From: Spirosoma montaniterrae
GTDB taxonomy: Bacteria; Bacteroidota; Bacteroidia; Cytophagales; Spirosomataceae
Assembly: GCF_001988955.1 (NCBI RefSeq)
Contig: NZ_CP014263.1
Location: 5,560,501-5,624,500, forward strand
Direction of reading: 5' to 3'
Length of the DNA stretch: 64,000 bases
Below are positions 26,354-36,019 of the stretch, in pieces; position 1 is the first letter of the stretch, and every line of letters starts with the position of its first letter. A program made the position numbers and the translations under genes. The notes below the pieces were generated by a model. It ran no database searches, was not told the DNA's origin, and worked only from the letters and a program-made list of their open reading frames with translations.

Positions 26354-27880
26354 TCACAGTTCGAGACACTGTTTCCCCAAAATATCATCAAGATATTCGC
26401 GCGAATTTGCCAGCCGGGGCACCTTATGCTGTCCGCCGACTTTGCCGCGCTGCTTCATCCAGGCATAGAATGTGCCACGCGGCACCACATGAATACGTGG
26501 CTGTTGCAGCACGTAATCATTGTATCGTTTGGCGTCGTAGTCGGAGTTGACCTGTCGGAGGGTTTGATCCAACAGTTGATTGAAACGCTGCTGATTATTG
26601 GGTTCCTGGGCAAACTCAATCACCCACTCGTGGCAACCATTGGTGCCATTGCCCATGTATACCGGCCCGGCAGTATAATCAGAAATTACGGCTCCGGTGG
26701 CCTCACAGGCGCGGGTAACGGCAACTTCGGCATTTTCAACGATAACTTCTTCGCCAAAGGCATTGATAAAATGCTTCGTGCGTCCGCTTACTTTCAGCCG
26801 ATGTGGATAGAGCGAGGTAAACCGAACCGTATCGCCTACCCGATACCGCCACAAACCACCGTTGGTCGATACAATGAGGGCGTAATTCTTGTCTAACTCA
26901 ACCTCGTCGATGGTAAGTGCTTTCGGGAACGGCTGATCGGATTCCTGCATTGGCACGAATTCGTAGAAAATGCCATAGTCGAGCATGAGCAGCATCTCAC
27001 CCAGGCGGCTAAGGTCGTCCTGAATAGCGAAGAATCCCTCCGATGCGTTATAAACTTCCTGATACCGAACGCTATCGGATGGGAAAACCTGCTGCCGGAA
27101 CAAATCGCGGTAGGGCTGAAAATTTACGGCCCCATGAACGAATAATTCAAAGTTCGGCCATACTTCCAGAATATTGGACTTACCCGTGCGGGCCAGAATT
27201 TTGTCGATCAGCACCAGTCCCCACGTCGGTACGCCAAGCATGCTCGTTACGTTCTCCTGAGCTGTTACCTCGGCCATGCGTTCGAGCTTGGCTTCCCACT
27301 CGTCCATCAATGCAATCTCAATAGACGGCGTTCGAATAAACTGCGCCCAGCTTGGCAGGTTTTTCATAACTACCGCCGATACGTCGCCTGCTGCACTGTT
27401 TTTGCTGTGGGGGTTGGCGTGCAGGCTACCGCCAATCGACAAGCCCTTGCCGTCAAACGCCCGCGTATCAGGGTTATTGGCAACGTAAAGTGCCATCATG
27501 TCCTTGCCGCCTTTGAAGTGACTCTCATCGAGCGACTCGGTCGTGACCGGAATGAATTTACTACGGGCGTTGGTTGTACCCGACGACTTGGAAAACCAGC
27601 GAACGGGCGACGGCCACAGCACTTTCTGCTCGCCTTTCATTACCCGTTCGATGTACGGGAACAGGTCTTCATAACTCGAAACAGGCACCTGCCGTTGAAA
27701 ATCCCGTATGGTCTGGATGGATTTGTAGCCGTATTTATGACCCCACTCCGTGCGTCGACCCGACCGGACAAGCTGTTGAAATACATTCTGTTGCACCACG
27801 CCGGGGTGTTGCATCATAGCCTCGATGCGTGGCAATCGCCGTTGCAGGAGCCACTTAAGCGTGGTGTTTAGAAAGGTCAT
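26354..27880 (-). CDS. GH3-like acyl-adenylating enzyme
   Basis: 508-aa protein of the GH3 auxin-responsive-promoter family (ANL superfamily). Motifs include the ATP-binding loop SKSSGTTNARSKFIPV near 95, the EVYNASEGFFA block near 300, YRVGDTVRF near 360 and GRTKHFINAFGEEV near 380. Plant members conjugate amino acids to jasmonate or auxin; bacterial members are widespread in Bacteroidota with unknown acyl substrates. No carrier protein or partner gene lies next to it. Confidence 0.9.
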   Translation of the reverse strand: MTFLNTTLKWLLQRRLPRIEAMMQHPGVVQQNVFQQLVRSGRRTEWGHKYGYKSIQTIRDFQRQVPVSSYEDLFPYIERVMKGEQKVLWPSPVRWFSKSSGTTNARSKFIPVTTESLDESHFKGGKDMMALYVANNPDTRAFDGKGLSIGGSLHANPHSKNSAAGDVSAVVMKNLPSWAQFIRTPSIEIALMDEWEAKLERMAEVTAQENVTSMLGVPTWGLVLIDKILARTGKSNILEVWPNFELFVHGAVNFQPYRDLFRQQVFPSDSVRYQEVYNASEGFFAIQDDLSRLGEMLLMLDYGIFYEFVPMQESDQPFPKALTIDEVELDKNYALIVSTNGGLWRYRVGDTVRFTSLYPHRLKVSGRTKHFINAFGEEVIVENAEVAVTRACEATGAVISDYTAGPVYMGNGTNGCHEWVIEFAQEPNNQQRFNQLLDQTLRQVNSDYDAKRYNDYVLQQPRIHVVPRGTFYAWMKQRGKVGGQHKVPRLANSREYLDDILGKQCLEL

Positions 27881-27953
27881 AGTGTGAAAATAAGAAAGAA
27901 TTTACATTCGTTGAGCTAATTAGCTGTAGAAACTGGAAAAGCAGGGCGTTGGT

Positions 27954-28850
27954 TTAACGACCCAGCCCTTTTGCCCGGTCAGGATAATCTGTAATAAGGC
28001 CATCGACGCCCCATTTTTTCAACCGTTCCATGTCATCGCGCTTATTTACGGTCCAGGGTACAACGCGGATGCCCTGCTGGTGCAATCTGGCAATGCGGTC
28101 TTGTCCCAACAAGCGATAATACGGACTGTAAATGTCTGGTTTAAAGCCTAATTCTTCCAAATTTTTTTCAGGAGTGCGCAAATTTTCGACCAAAGCGGCC
28201 AGCCGAACGGTTGAATATTTACCCGCTTTTGCCTGCTGATGCCAGTGTTTCAACACAGCAAAGTCGAAACTCTGAATAATCACACGGTCGGCGGGGAGTT
28301 GTTTGCGGATAACGGCTTCTACCAGATCGCAGAACGGACCCGGCTGTGGCTGACTTTTGTCGTATTCCGATTCTTCGCTTTTAATTTCGATGTTATAGGA
28401 AAAAGCAGGCAGATTTTTCTGCTGGCGATAGGTCTCGGCCTGCTCGATCACTTCGCTTAGCAGCGGCTTGTAGGTTTTTAACTTCTGCTGTTCGGGATAA
28501 GCAGAATTGCCGTTCGAGCCGACGTCGTAACGTTTGATGTCGGCATAATTCATCTGGTATAAAGTCAGGTTGTTATGCTCGCTTTTCTCTACCGGCGTAC
28601 CATCGGGTTTTATGCTGAACGCTGCGTTGAAATACGGCTCGTGCGACACCACCACCTGCCGATCTTTGCTAATTACCACGTCGAGTTCGAGCGTTGTAAC
28701 ACCTAAATCAAGTGCCTTCAGAAAAGCTGGAACCGTATTTTCGGGCATCAAGCCCCGGCATCCCCGGTGGCCCTGCACATCGAAAGTGGGTGGGGCGGGC
28801 TGAGTCAAAGCGGTGGTCATCAGGCAGAAAAAGATTACTAAATAGCGCAT
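27954..28850 (-). CDS. secreted glycerophosphodiester phosphodiesterase
   Basis: 298 aa from the ATG at 28850, which gives a signal peptide (MRYLVIFFCLMTTALTQ). An upstream start at 28889 would add 13 residues before it. The GDPD TIM barrel shows GHRGCRGLMPENTVPAF, LELDVVISKDRQVVVSHEP and, near the end, VVPWTVNKRDDMERLKKWGVDGLITDYPD. It hydrolyses glycerophosphodiesters to glycerol-3-phosphate and an alcohol, probably in the periplasm. Single gene between terminators. Confidence 0.93.
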   Translation of the reverse strand: MRYLVIFFCLMTTALTQPAPPTFDVQGHRGCRGLMPENTVPAFLKALDLGVTTLELDVVISKDRQVVVSHEPYFNAAFSIKPDGTPVEKSEHNNLTLYQMNYADIKRYDVGSNGNSAYPEQQKLKTYKPLLSEVIEQAETYRQQKNLPAFSYNIEIKSEESEYDKSQPQPGPFCDLVEAVIRKQLPADRVIIQSFDFAVLKHWHQQAKAGKYSTVRLAALVENLRTPEKNLEELGFKPDIYSPYYRLLGQDRIARLHQQGIRVVPWTVNKRDDMERLKKWGVDGLITDYPDRAKGLGR

Positions 28851-28892
28851 CGCTAAAAAATCAGGTTGCCCAAAACTACGGCCAAACAAGAT

Positions 28893-28928
28893 AAAACCCG
28901 CACGCCCTGCCGGGACGATGCGGGTTTT
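28893..28928. terminator. intrinsic terminator after susD
   Basis: Perfect 10-bp arms AAAACCCGCA (28893-28902) and TGCGGGTTTT (28919-28928), with a 16-nt loop. The A/T ends allow use in either direction; the natural user is the susD transcript ending at 28978. Confidence 0.8.
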
Positions 28929-28977
28929 GTTGCCGGAAAAGAGTAGAAACGGCTGGCGTTAGCAGAATATGCCCTGC

Positions 28978-30537
28978 TCAATTCCAATCATCAGTTACTG
29001 AAGCCCGAACCAGTGGGTTGGTGTCCTTCTCGCCCTGCGGAATGGGCAACAATACGTGCCGGGGCAGGAATGGCGTGCGGTTAAGCTGCCGCTGCTTTTC
29101 GGGGTTGATGGTCTGCTGGGCAATGCCCCAGCGTACCAGATCGAAGAAGCGCGACTGTTCGCCAGCCAGTTCGAGTTGCCGCTCCCGACGCAGTAGCAGC
29201 CGGGCGTTGTCCTGTGCGCCAAGCGACGTGTAGGCGAAAGCACCTACGCGTCGGCGCACGTCGTTGATTTGCGCCAGTGCTCCGGCGAGGTTATTCTGCT
29301 CGATGAACGTCTCGGCCAGCATCAGCTTTACGTCGGCTAAGCGAATTAGCTGGGAGCTGATGTTGCTGGCGGGCAGGTCTTCTTTCTCGCGCACTTCGTA
29401 GTTATTGTACTTGCGCCAGGCCAGAATCTTCTTATCCGCGAATGGATATGGCTTTGCGCCACCAGTGCAGGCGTTGCAGTAGTCGACGTCACCGCCCGAG
29501 GCTGCATCGCCGTAGAAGGTCAATTTAGCCCGTGGGTCTACGTAGTCGGCACCAGCTTCGTTTTTGTATTTGAACGCCATCGCCAGCGAAGGTGCTACCT
29601 GTACGTTTTGCCAGTCGTTCCAGCCGTATTCCATGCCCCGGCCCGATGCCGTGTTTTTGTTGCCCCAAGTCTCCTGCCCGCCAAACATATAGAAAGCGTT
29701 GCCCTGATCCCAGCCGACCCAGCGGTGCTGTACGGCAAAAATGGTTTCGTTGGTCATCTTACCCGCCGTAAACAGGTCGTCATAGTTTGGCGTCAGGGCG
29801 TAGCTGTAGGGAGCCTGAAGCAACTGTTGCAACTGCGCCTGTGCCTGCGCATACTTTTTCTGATAGAGCAGTGCCTTTCCCAGCAACGCTACGGCAGCTC
29901 CCCGTGTGGCCCGGCCCAACTGAGCATCGGGGTAGGTTAGAGGTAGATCAGTAGCGGCCTTTGTGAGATCACGCTCCACAGCCGCCCAGCCCTCGGCTAC
30001 ACTGGCGCGTGGAGCCTCGGCGTTCTGCGCTGATGCCGAATTAGGCCGCAGCGGTACGGCTCCCCACAGTTGTGTCAGTTGCATCTGCGCCCAACCCCTC
30101 AGAAACGACGCTTCGGCGATGTACTGCTTCTTGTTGGTCTGCTCAGCAGCCATCGTTGGGTTCCAGGCAGTAGCGCGGTCGATGACAAGATTGGCGCGGA
30201 AGATCATCCGGTACAACGACCCCCACGTTTGCTGAATCACCGGATTGGCCCCCGTATGCGCATAGATCGGGAACTCGGCTAAGTCGCCCAGGAGTGGGGT
30301 GTTGCGCTCGGCGTCGTTGCCCAGCAGGTCGAACGTAAAGTACCAATCACGGGCGTACAGACCCTGGTGGAGCAACGTAGCGTAAGTAGCAATGGTAGCT
30401 TCGTTGAACTGTACGTCCGTTGTGAAGTACGTAGCGTCGCTGTATTGGTTCTGGTTTTTGATGTCCAGCGTATCGGGGTCGCAGGCCCAGTTGCCCAGTA
30501 GCAACGCCATCAGCAGAGGAATGAACCGTTTTTTCAT
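28978..30537 (-). CDS. SusD/RagB family outer-membrane lipoprotein
   Basis: 519 aa from the ATG at 30537; a longer in-frame start at 30588 is rejected because the lipoprotein signal (MKKRFIPLLMALLLGNWAC, Cys 19) begins at the inner ATG. SusD lipoproteins cap the SusC barrel and bind the nutrient. Typical SusD features include DIKNQNQYSDATYF, an NLVIDRATAW helix, YIAEASFLRGWAQMQLTQLWGAVPL, LIRLADVKLMLAET and the C-terminal RERQLELAGEQSRFFDLVRW. It lies 65 bases downstream of susC. Confidence 0.95.
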   Translation of the reverse strand: MKKRFIPLLMALLLGNWACDPDTLDIKNQNQYSDATYFTTDVQFNEATIATYATLLHQGLYARDWYFTFDLLGNDAERNTPLLGDLAEFPIYAHTGANPVIQQTWGSLYRMIFRANLVIDRATAWNPTMAAEQTNKKQYIAEASFLRGWAQMQLTQLWGAVPLRPNSASAQNAEAPRASVAEGWAAVERDLTKAATDLPLTYPDAQLGRATRGAAVALLGKALLYQKKYAQAQAQLQQLLQAPYSYALTPNYDDLFTAGKMTNETIFAVQHRWVGWDQGNAFYMFGGQETWGNKNTASGRGMEYGWNDWQNVQVAPSLAMAFKYKNEAGADYVDPRAKLTFYGDAASGGDVDYCNACTGGAKPYPFADKKILAWRKYNNYEVREKEDLPASNISSQLIRLADVKLMLAETFIEQNNLAGALAQINDVRRRVGAFAYTSLGAQDNARLLLRRERQLELAGEQSRFFDLVRWGIAQQTINPEKQRQLNRTPFLPRHVLLPIPQGEKDTNPLVRASVTDDWN

Positions 30538-30602
30538 ACGTATTAATCGTTTAGTAGCGTTGGCGGCAGTGCAGATGCCCACCACCAACGGGTGTTGTGG
30601 TT

Positions 30603-33600
30603 TTAGAAATTAGCCTGAAGACCAATCATATAGGTGCGCGGCTGCGGATACTGCCCCCGGTCGACACCCCGCGAGAACAAAAACGCTGACGCATTATTGG
30701 GGTCGGGGCTGCTAATTTCAGGGTCGTAGCCGGTGTACCGCGTAAACGTCAGTGCGTTTTGGAGTGTGGCATACAGCCGTACTGATTGAATGAATCGCGA
30801 CTTTTGTAAGAATGCATTTGGTAATGAGTAACCGATGGTAATATTACGCACCCGCATAAATGCTCCATTCTCCACAAAATAGCTCGACGGGCGTGTGTTC
30901 AGATTGGCGTTCTGACCGGCGCGTGGTACGTCGGTTACGTCGCCATCCTGCCGCCACCGACGCAGCACCTGCGTACTGGCGTTGAAGGGTCGGGTCATGC
31001 CTACCAGCCAGTAATTCAGGGCGTTATAAATCTCTACGCCTGCCACACCCTGTAGCGCAATCATAGCATCGAGCGGACCGTAGCGCAGGTTGATGTTGCC
31101 GCCGTAGGTCCACTTCGGAATCGGTGAGCCGAGGAAGGTTTGGTCGGCGGGCGTGATTCTGCCGTCGCCGTTAATGTCCCGATACACAAAGTCACCCGGC
31201 AATAGTTTGTCCTGGAAGGTAGATGCTCCTTTGTCGTCGACACCCAGCGACCGCAGGTCAGCCACGCTCGATACGACCCGATCCACTCTGTAGCCGTAGA
31301 AATATCCCAGCGGGAAGCCCGGTTCGGTGCGGGTAGCGTTGAAGCCTCCGTCGATACTTCCGTTCGCAAACGGCACCCCACCGCCCAGCGATGTTACCTG
31401 GTTTTTGTTGTAGGCTGCATTGCCCGTCAGGTCGAGCCGTAGTTTGCCAATGTCGGCGCGATAGCTGGCGGTAAATTCTACCCCCCGGTTAAATGCGCTG
31501 GCCGCGTTCTGCCACAAAGTTGACGTCCCTACGCCCGTATTACCCACTCCGGTCGATGGCGGAATGGGCACCTGCAACAGCAGCCCGTTGTTGTTGCGAT
31601 TGTAATAGTCTACCGTCAAACCTATTTTATTGAACAGCGTTACGTCTACGCCCACGTTGGTTTGCGTCGTTTCTTCCCAGCGCAGAGAAGGGGCCGCAAT
31701 GGAGTTGACGGTTGCTCCCTGTGTGTACGTACCGTCGGTGCCGAGCGAATAAACCAGGCTGGGTGAACCACGCCATACGGTTGGTTCGGTCAGGCCAAAG
31801 GGAATGCGGTCGTTCCCGGTTTTGCCCCAACTGGCCCGTACTTTCAGGTTGCTAATGGCCGGTATATTTTTCAGGAACGGCTCCTCCGATACAATCCAGG
31901 CAAAACCAAAGCCGGGAAAATTACCAAATCGATTGGTCGCACCGAAATTGGGCGAACCGTCGCGCCGGAAGCTCGCCGTAAAGATGTACCGGTCCATGAG
32001 CGTGTAATTGACCCGCCCAAAGTACGACAGCCGGGCACTCTCATATGCCGAACCACTGGTGATGGTTGTCTTGGGCGATACGCCAATCTGCTGAATCTCG
32101 TCGTTAGCCAGGTCATTACCCTGTGCGTTCAGCGAACGGCCCAGCGCACCCCGAACATACGTATTACCCACCACTACGTTCAGGTTGTGGATACGGCCAA
32201 ACGTTTTGTCGTAGGTAAGATAGTTCTCCAGCAGTGGGCTGATGTCATAGCCGTAGTACTCCGTAATCTGACGGGGAAACACCAGCATGCCATTGGCAAA
32301 AGGACGCTGGAAGTTAAATCCGTTGTAGTTTCCAAAGTTGATTGACGCCTGAGTGCGGAAGGTCAGCCCGTCCATAATCCGCCACTCGCCAAACAACTGC
32401 GTATAAAGCTGCATAAAACGGGCCTTGCGGTTGGTCAGGTTGATAGTTGCCAGCGGGTTGAACGCGTCGTTGAGGTCGTCGGTCGTTGTTACGCGCGAGA
32501 AGCCGCCGAGGTTGGTAGGATCGGTGGTCGGTGCGTAGGGCGGCATCCGCAGCGCATCGGCAAACGAAGCCGTATTGCCCCGGTTGGTGGTATAGCGAAA
32601 GTTGATGTTCTGACCAAACTTGAACCGCCCTACCGTTTGCTCCAGCGCGGCCCGCAGGTTGATCCGCTCGAAGTCGTAGTTACGCATGATAGCCTGCTGA
32701 TTGGTATAACCCATCGACACGCTGTAGGTCGATTTTTCGGAGCCACCCGTCAGGTTCAGGTAGTGTTCGGTGAGCCGACCGTTGCGATAGATTTCGTTCT
32801 GCCAGTCGGTACGGGTAACGCGTACATCGGGCGATTGCAGTTTGCTGGTCAACTGACCACCGAGCGCGGTTTGGATGTCGCCCACCAGATCAACGTATTG
32901 GGTGGCGTTCAGCATGTCGAGCTTGCGCCAGGGCTGTGCTACGCCCACGTAACCCGTGTAGGAGAGTTTCGGCGTTCCACTCTTGCCCCGTTTGGTTGTC
33001 ACAATCACTACGCCGTTGGCGGCTGCGGCTCCGTAGATGGCGGTAGTGGCGGCATCTTTCAGTACTGTTACGTTCTCGATGTCGTAGGGGCTAACCGAGT
33101 TGATGTCGCCCCCCTGAATACCGTCGATAACGTAGAGTGGGTCGGAGTTGGTGAACGAGCCAACACCCCGGATGGTAATTTTAGTGCCTGAACCGGGCAG
33201 ACCGTTGTTGTTCGTTACGTTTACACCCGCCAGCTTACCTTGCAGCAACTGATTGGCGTCTGATACGTTCACGTCGCCGAATTCTTTTCGGCCCGCAATG
33301 GCTACCGAACTTGCCAGGTCGCGCTGCCGTACCGTACCGTAACCAATGTTTACCACCGATACCTCCTGCAACGTTTTGACATCGCTTGCCAGACTTACGT
33401 TAATCGTTGATTGATTCCCGACCGCAATTTCCTGTGTTACGTAGCCTATGTAGCTGAAAATCAGAGTTGCGTTGTTCGACGGAACATTAATGGAGTAGCT
33501 GCCGTCTGAGTTGGTCGAGGTGCCCCGGTTGGTTCCTTTCACAGCAATCGAGGCACCTGCCAGAACAGCACCGCTCTCGTCGGTGATACGACCCGTTACG

Positions 33601-34154
33601 ACGCGGTCCTGGACCAGTTCGTTCAGTATCAGCCCAGCCCGGCTAATGCGGTTTTCGAGCGACTGGCTCAGGGAACGGATGTCGGTGCCCGCTCCGATCA
33701 GGGCGAAAGGGCCTTTATTTTCTTCTTCGAGCAGGCCAGCCCGTTTCAGCGGGCGCAGTGTTTTACCAGCTTTCTGGCCTTTGGCGCGAATTATGTAAAA
33801 ATTGGCGCGTACTGGCTCCGAAATCAGGTCGGTTCCCTGTAGTAAACTGTTCAGGTCTTCGGTTAAGCTGCCCGATAGCATGGTGTTATTCAATACCTGC
33901 GTATCTACCAGGTCGCTTCGGTAGATGAACGAAACGCCGTACCGTTTCTCGATGCGGGCCAGTCCAACTTTTAGCTGTACCATTTTGGGCGATACGGCCC
34001 GCCCGGAACCGTCGTCGCCGTGTTGCTTTAGCACTAATTCCGGACGTTGCGAGTTAAGGCGGCTTGTGGATGCCAGCACCTGTGCATCTACCGCAGAGGG
34101 TAGCATTGTGTTTGCTGTCAGGCTGACTCCTAAAAGGAATAGTAACTTTTTCAT
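30603..34154 (-). CDS. SusC/RagA TonB-linked outer-membrane transporter with STN domain
   Basis: 1183 aa. Signal peptide about 1-24. An STN (secretin/TonB short N-terminal) domain at about 60-130 (VGLARIEKRYGVSFIYRSDLV) is the hallmark of regulation through a FecR anti-sigma. Then come a CarboxypepD-regulatory-like domain (about 185-265, TGRITDESGAVLAGASIAV), a plug (about 275-400, including YVIDGIQGGDINS and IEVLKDA-like IENVTVLKDAATTAIYG), and a C-terminal beta-barrel ending YMIGLQANF. Imports an unidentified ligand with SusD. Confidence 0.96.
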   Translation of the reverse strand: MKKLLFLLGVSLTANTMLPSAVDAQVLASTSRLNSQRPELVLKQHGDDGSGRAVSPKMVQLKVGLARIEKRYGVSFIYRSDLVDTQVLNNTMLSGSLTEDLNSLLQGTDLISEPVRANFYIIRAKGQKAGKTLRPLKRAGLLEEENKGPFALIGAGTDIRSLSQSLENRISRAGLILNELVQDRVVTGRITDESGAVLAGASIAVKGTNRGTSTNSDGSYSINVPSNNATLIFSYIGYVTQEIAVGNQSTINVSLASDVKTLQEVSVVNIGYGTVRQRDLASSVAIAGRKEFGDVNVSDANQLLQGKLAGVNVTNNNGLPGSGTKITIRGVGSFTNSDPLYVIDGIQGGDINSVSPYDIENVTVLKDAATTAIYGAAAANGVVIVTTKRGKSGTPKLSYTGYVGVAQPWRKLDMLNATQYVDLVGDIQTALGGQLTSKLQSPDVRVTRTDWQNEIYRNGRLTEHYLNLTGGSEKSTYSVSMGYTNQQAIMRNYDFERINLRAALEQTVGRFKFGQNINFRYTTNRGNTASFADALRMPPYAPTTDPTNLGGFSRVTTTDDLNDAFNPLATINLTNRKARFMQLYTQLFGEWRIMDGLTFRTQASINFGNYNGFNFQRPFANGMLVFPRQITEYYGYDISPLLENYLTYDKTFGRIHNLNVVVGNTYVRGALGRSLNAQGNDLANDEIQQIGVSPKTTITSGSAYESARLSYFGRVNYTLMDRYIFTASFRRDGSPNFGATNRFGNFPGFGFAWIVSEEPFLKNIPAISNLKVRASWGKTGNDRIPFGLTEPTVWRGSPSLVYSLGTDGTYTQGATVNSIAAPSLRWEETTQTNVGVDVTLFNKIGLTVDYYNRNNNGLLLQVPIPPSTGVGNTGVGTSTLWQNAASAFNRGVEFTASYRADIGKLRLDLTGNAAYNKNQVTSLGGGVPFANGSIDGGFNATRTEPGFPLGYFYGYRVDRVVSSVADLRSLGVDDKGASTFQDKLLPGDFVYRDINGDGRITPADQTFLGSPIPKWTYGGNINLRYGPLDAMIALQGVAGVEIYNALNYWLVGMTRPFNASTQVLRRWRQDGDVTDVPRAGQNANLNTRPSSYFVENGAFMRVRNITIGYSLPNAFLQKSRFIQSVRLYATLQNALTFTRYTGYDPEISSPDPNNASAFLFSRGVDRGQYPQPRTYMIGLQANF

Positions 34155-34175
34155 GCGTTGTAAAAGAAGAAAGAA

Positions 34176-35180
34176 TTAATCATTAGAGTCGATAATCACC
34201 TGATTTCCATGCCGTTGAATTGAAAGCCCGAATAGCTGAGCCAAGCCGTCCAGTAGCACGTTTACGTTGTGATTGGGCACCGTACCCGAAAACCGTTGCT
34301 GGAGGAGTTCCGGTTTTTTTACCGTCACCGACAAGCCATATGTTTCTTCCAGCCGATCTACCATGTCCTGAAGGCTGGCGTCATCGAAGGTTAGCCTGTC
34401 TGTTTGCCATGAAGCATCCGCTACCGGGTTTACACGCCGGCGGTTTACATACTTAGTTCTGGGTGAAGTTTCAACCAGTTCGCCGGGGCGCATCTCTACT
34501 TGCTGACCAGCCTGGTTTTCGAGTCGGATACGTCCGCTGCTGAGCACAATGCGGGTCCGGGAGGGGCGGGCCAAAACGTTAAACTGAGTACCCAGCACTT
34601 CGATGTTCAACTTGTTGGGCAGATGCACCACAAAGCGTTCATGGTTAGCCTGATGCGTTACACGAAAGAAGCCTTCGCCATCGAGCCAGACTTCACGGGT
34701 GGTGCCGGTGGCCCAGCGGGGCGCATACCGTAGCCGACTATTACCGTTCAGGGTTACGGTAGAGCCATCGGGCAGCGTGAACCGGCTGGTTTTGCCATAA
34801 GCCGTTTGCTGAATCAGATCAGCCGGGTAGACATACTGATAGCCGTAGAATCCACCCGCAGCCAGTAACAAAGTGCCAATCAGAACAGCCGCCCAGCGCA
34901 TTGGCTGACTGTACCACGGCAATTGTCGAACAGGTGTTTCGTCGGTCAGCGGGCGAACGGGCGTTAACCTCTGGCGAAGTGCGGCTAAGAGTTTATCGGC
35001 GTCGGGCGCAGTAGCGGCTGCATTGGGCAAAGTCTGCCACTCAGCCTGATCGAATTGCTGATCGAGACGATGCTTCAGGTAAACCTGCCCTTCATTGGTG
35101 GCGAACCAGTTCAGCACACGCCGAGCCTCATCGGGTGTAACCTGGTTGGCGAAGTAGCGTTGGAGTATATCTTCGGTCAT
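34176..35180 (-). CDS. FecR family anti-sigma factor
   Basis: 334 aa. A cytoplasmic N-terminal region (about 1-90, DILQRYFANQVTPDEARRVLNWF) binds the sigma factor. There is one membrane helix at about 95-112 (AAVLIGTLLLAAGGFYGY), then a periplasmic FecR domain (TAYGKTSRFTLPDGSTVTLNGNSRLRY) and a DUF4974-type C-terminus (SFDDASLQDMVDRLEETYGLSV-like) that would touch the SusC STN domain. It sits 21 bases upstream of susC and downstream of the sigma gene, matching the signal-transduction order. Confidence 0.95.
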   Translation of the reverse strand: MTEDILQRYFANQVTPDEARRVLNWFATNEGQVYLKHRLDQQFDQAEWQTLPNAAATAPDADKLLAALRQRLTPVRPLTDETPVRQLPWYSQPMRWAAVLIGTLLLAAGGFYGYQYVYPADLIQQTAYGKTSRFTLPDGSTVTLNGNSRLRYAPRWATGTTREVWLDGEGFFRVTHQANHERFVVHLPNKLNIEVLGTQFNVLARPSRTRIVLSSGRIRLENQAGQQVEMRPGELVETSPRTKYVNRRRVNPVADASWQTDRLTFDDASLQDMVDRLEETYGLSVTVKKPELLQQRFSGTVPNHNVNVLLDGLAQLFGLSIQRHGNQVIIDSND

Positions 35181-35260
35181 AGGGTATAGAAAAGCCAGTT
35201 TGCTTCCTATACACCAGCCGTGAACAGAAGTATTATTGGAATGGGAAAATTTTTTCGGAT

Positions 35261-35848
35261 TTAATCACAAATTTTGATGAGGAGTAGTGTCATCAGCGTT
35301 GGAATGTCGGCGTGTTGGCGCAGATAATCGCGCAGGAACCGACAAGCGTGGTAATACTGCACTTTAACCGTATTGATAGAAATATCGAGTTGCTGAGCTA
35401 CCTCTTCGTTCGACAAACCGCTTTCCGAACGCAACGTAAACACCAGCCGACGCTGGGCAGGCAGTAGTTGCAGCCCCTGCCGCACTACTAAACTATACTC
35501 GTTCAGCATAATCGCTTCTTCGGTGCTTGTGTCGGTTTCTGGAAGGGCCGTTTGCTGCTCAATATGACGTAGAATAGCTCGCTTCTCGTCGCGCAGGCGG
35601 TTCAGAATCTGATGACGCATGGCCGTTGCCAGATAAGCCCGGACTGACTGGGCCGGGTCGAGGTGGGTGCGGTTCAGCCACAGTTTCAGATATACTTCCT
35701 GAAGAGCATCTTCGGCCAAACCGGGGTCTTTAACGTACTGAACGGCAACGCCGTAGAGGTAGCGGTAATGACGCCGGAACAGCAACTCAAACGCGCTTTC
35801 ATCGTGGCGCGTCAGCCGAAGCGTTAGTTCCGAGTCGGTCGGTTCCAT
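35261..35848 (-). CDS. ECF sigma-70 factor, FecI-like Bacteroidota family
   Basis: 195 aa. Sigma region 2 is about 10-80 (FELLFRRHYRYLYGVAVQYVKDPGLAEDALQEVYLKLW). Region 4 is about 120-175 (LQLLPAQRRLVFTLRSESGLSNEEVAQQLDISINTVKVQYYHACRFL). With FecR and an STN-bearing SusC downstream, it likely switches on this locus when the transporter is occupied. A consensus housekeeping promoter lies about 70 bases upstream. Confidence 0.96.
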   Translation of the reverse strand: MEPTDSELTLRLTRHDESAFELLFRRHYRYLYGVAVQYVKDPGLAEDALQEVYLKLWLNRTHLDPAQSVRAYLATAMRHQILNRLRDEKRAILRHIEQQTALPETDTSTEEAIMLNEYSLVVRQGLQLLPAQRRLVFTLRSESGLSNEEVAQQLDISINTVKVQYYHACRFLRDYLRQHADIPTLMTLLLIKICD

Positions 35849-35915
35849 AAACAGCTATCATTAAACAAAACGGCGTACCACCCGGTGGTGGGCCAACCCA
35901 CTTTGCGACCTATGA

Positions 35916-35948
35916 CAAATGTAGAAAAGAAATAAGCAAGTTGACAAA
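35916..35948 (-). promoter_or_regulatory. promoter of the FecI-type sigma gene
   Basis: On the minus strand TTTG (35948-35945), a 21-base spacer and TACATTTG (35923-35916). This is an exact match to the vegetative Bacteroidota consensus. Confidence 0.8.
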
Positions 35949-36019
35949 AGAATACTTTTTATTTGAAGGGTGCAATCGTAAACTTGCATTTCCATTCGAC
36001 ACTACGTCTATAACCCGTT

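Noticed and set aside
28893..28928. Palindrome after susD as another REP-like element
   Set aside because: Short G+C stem flanked by A and T runs is fully explained as an intrinsic terminator.
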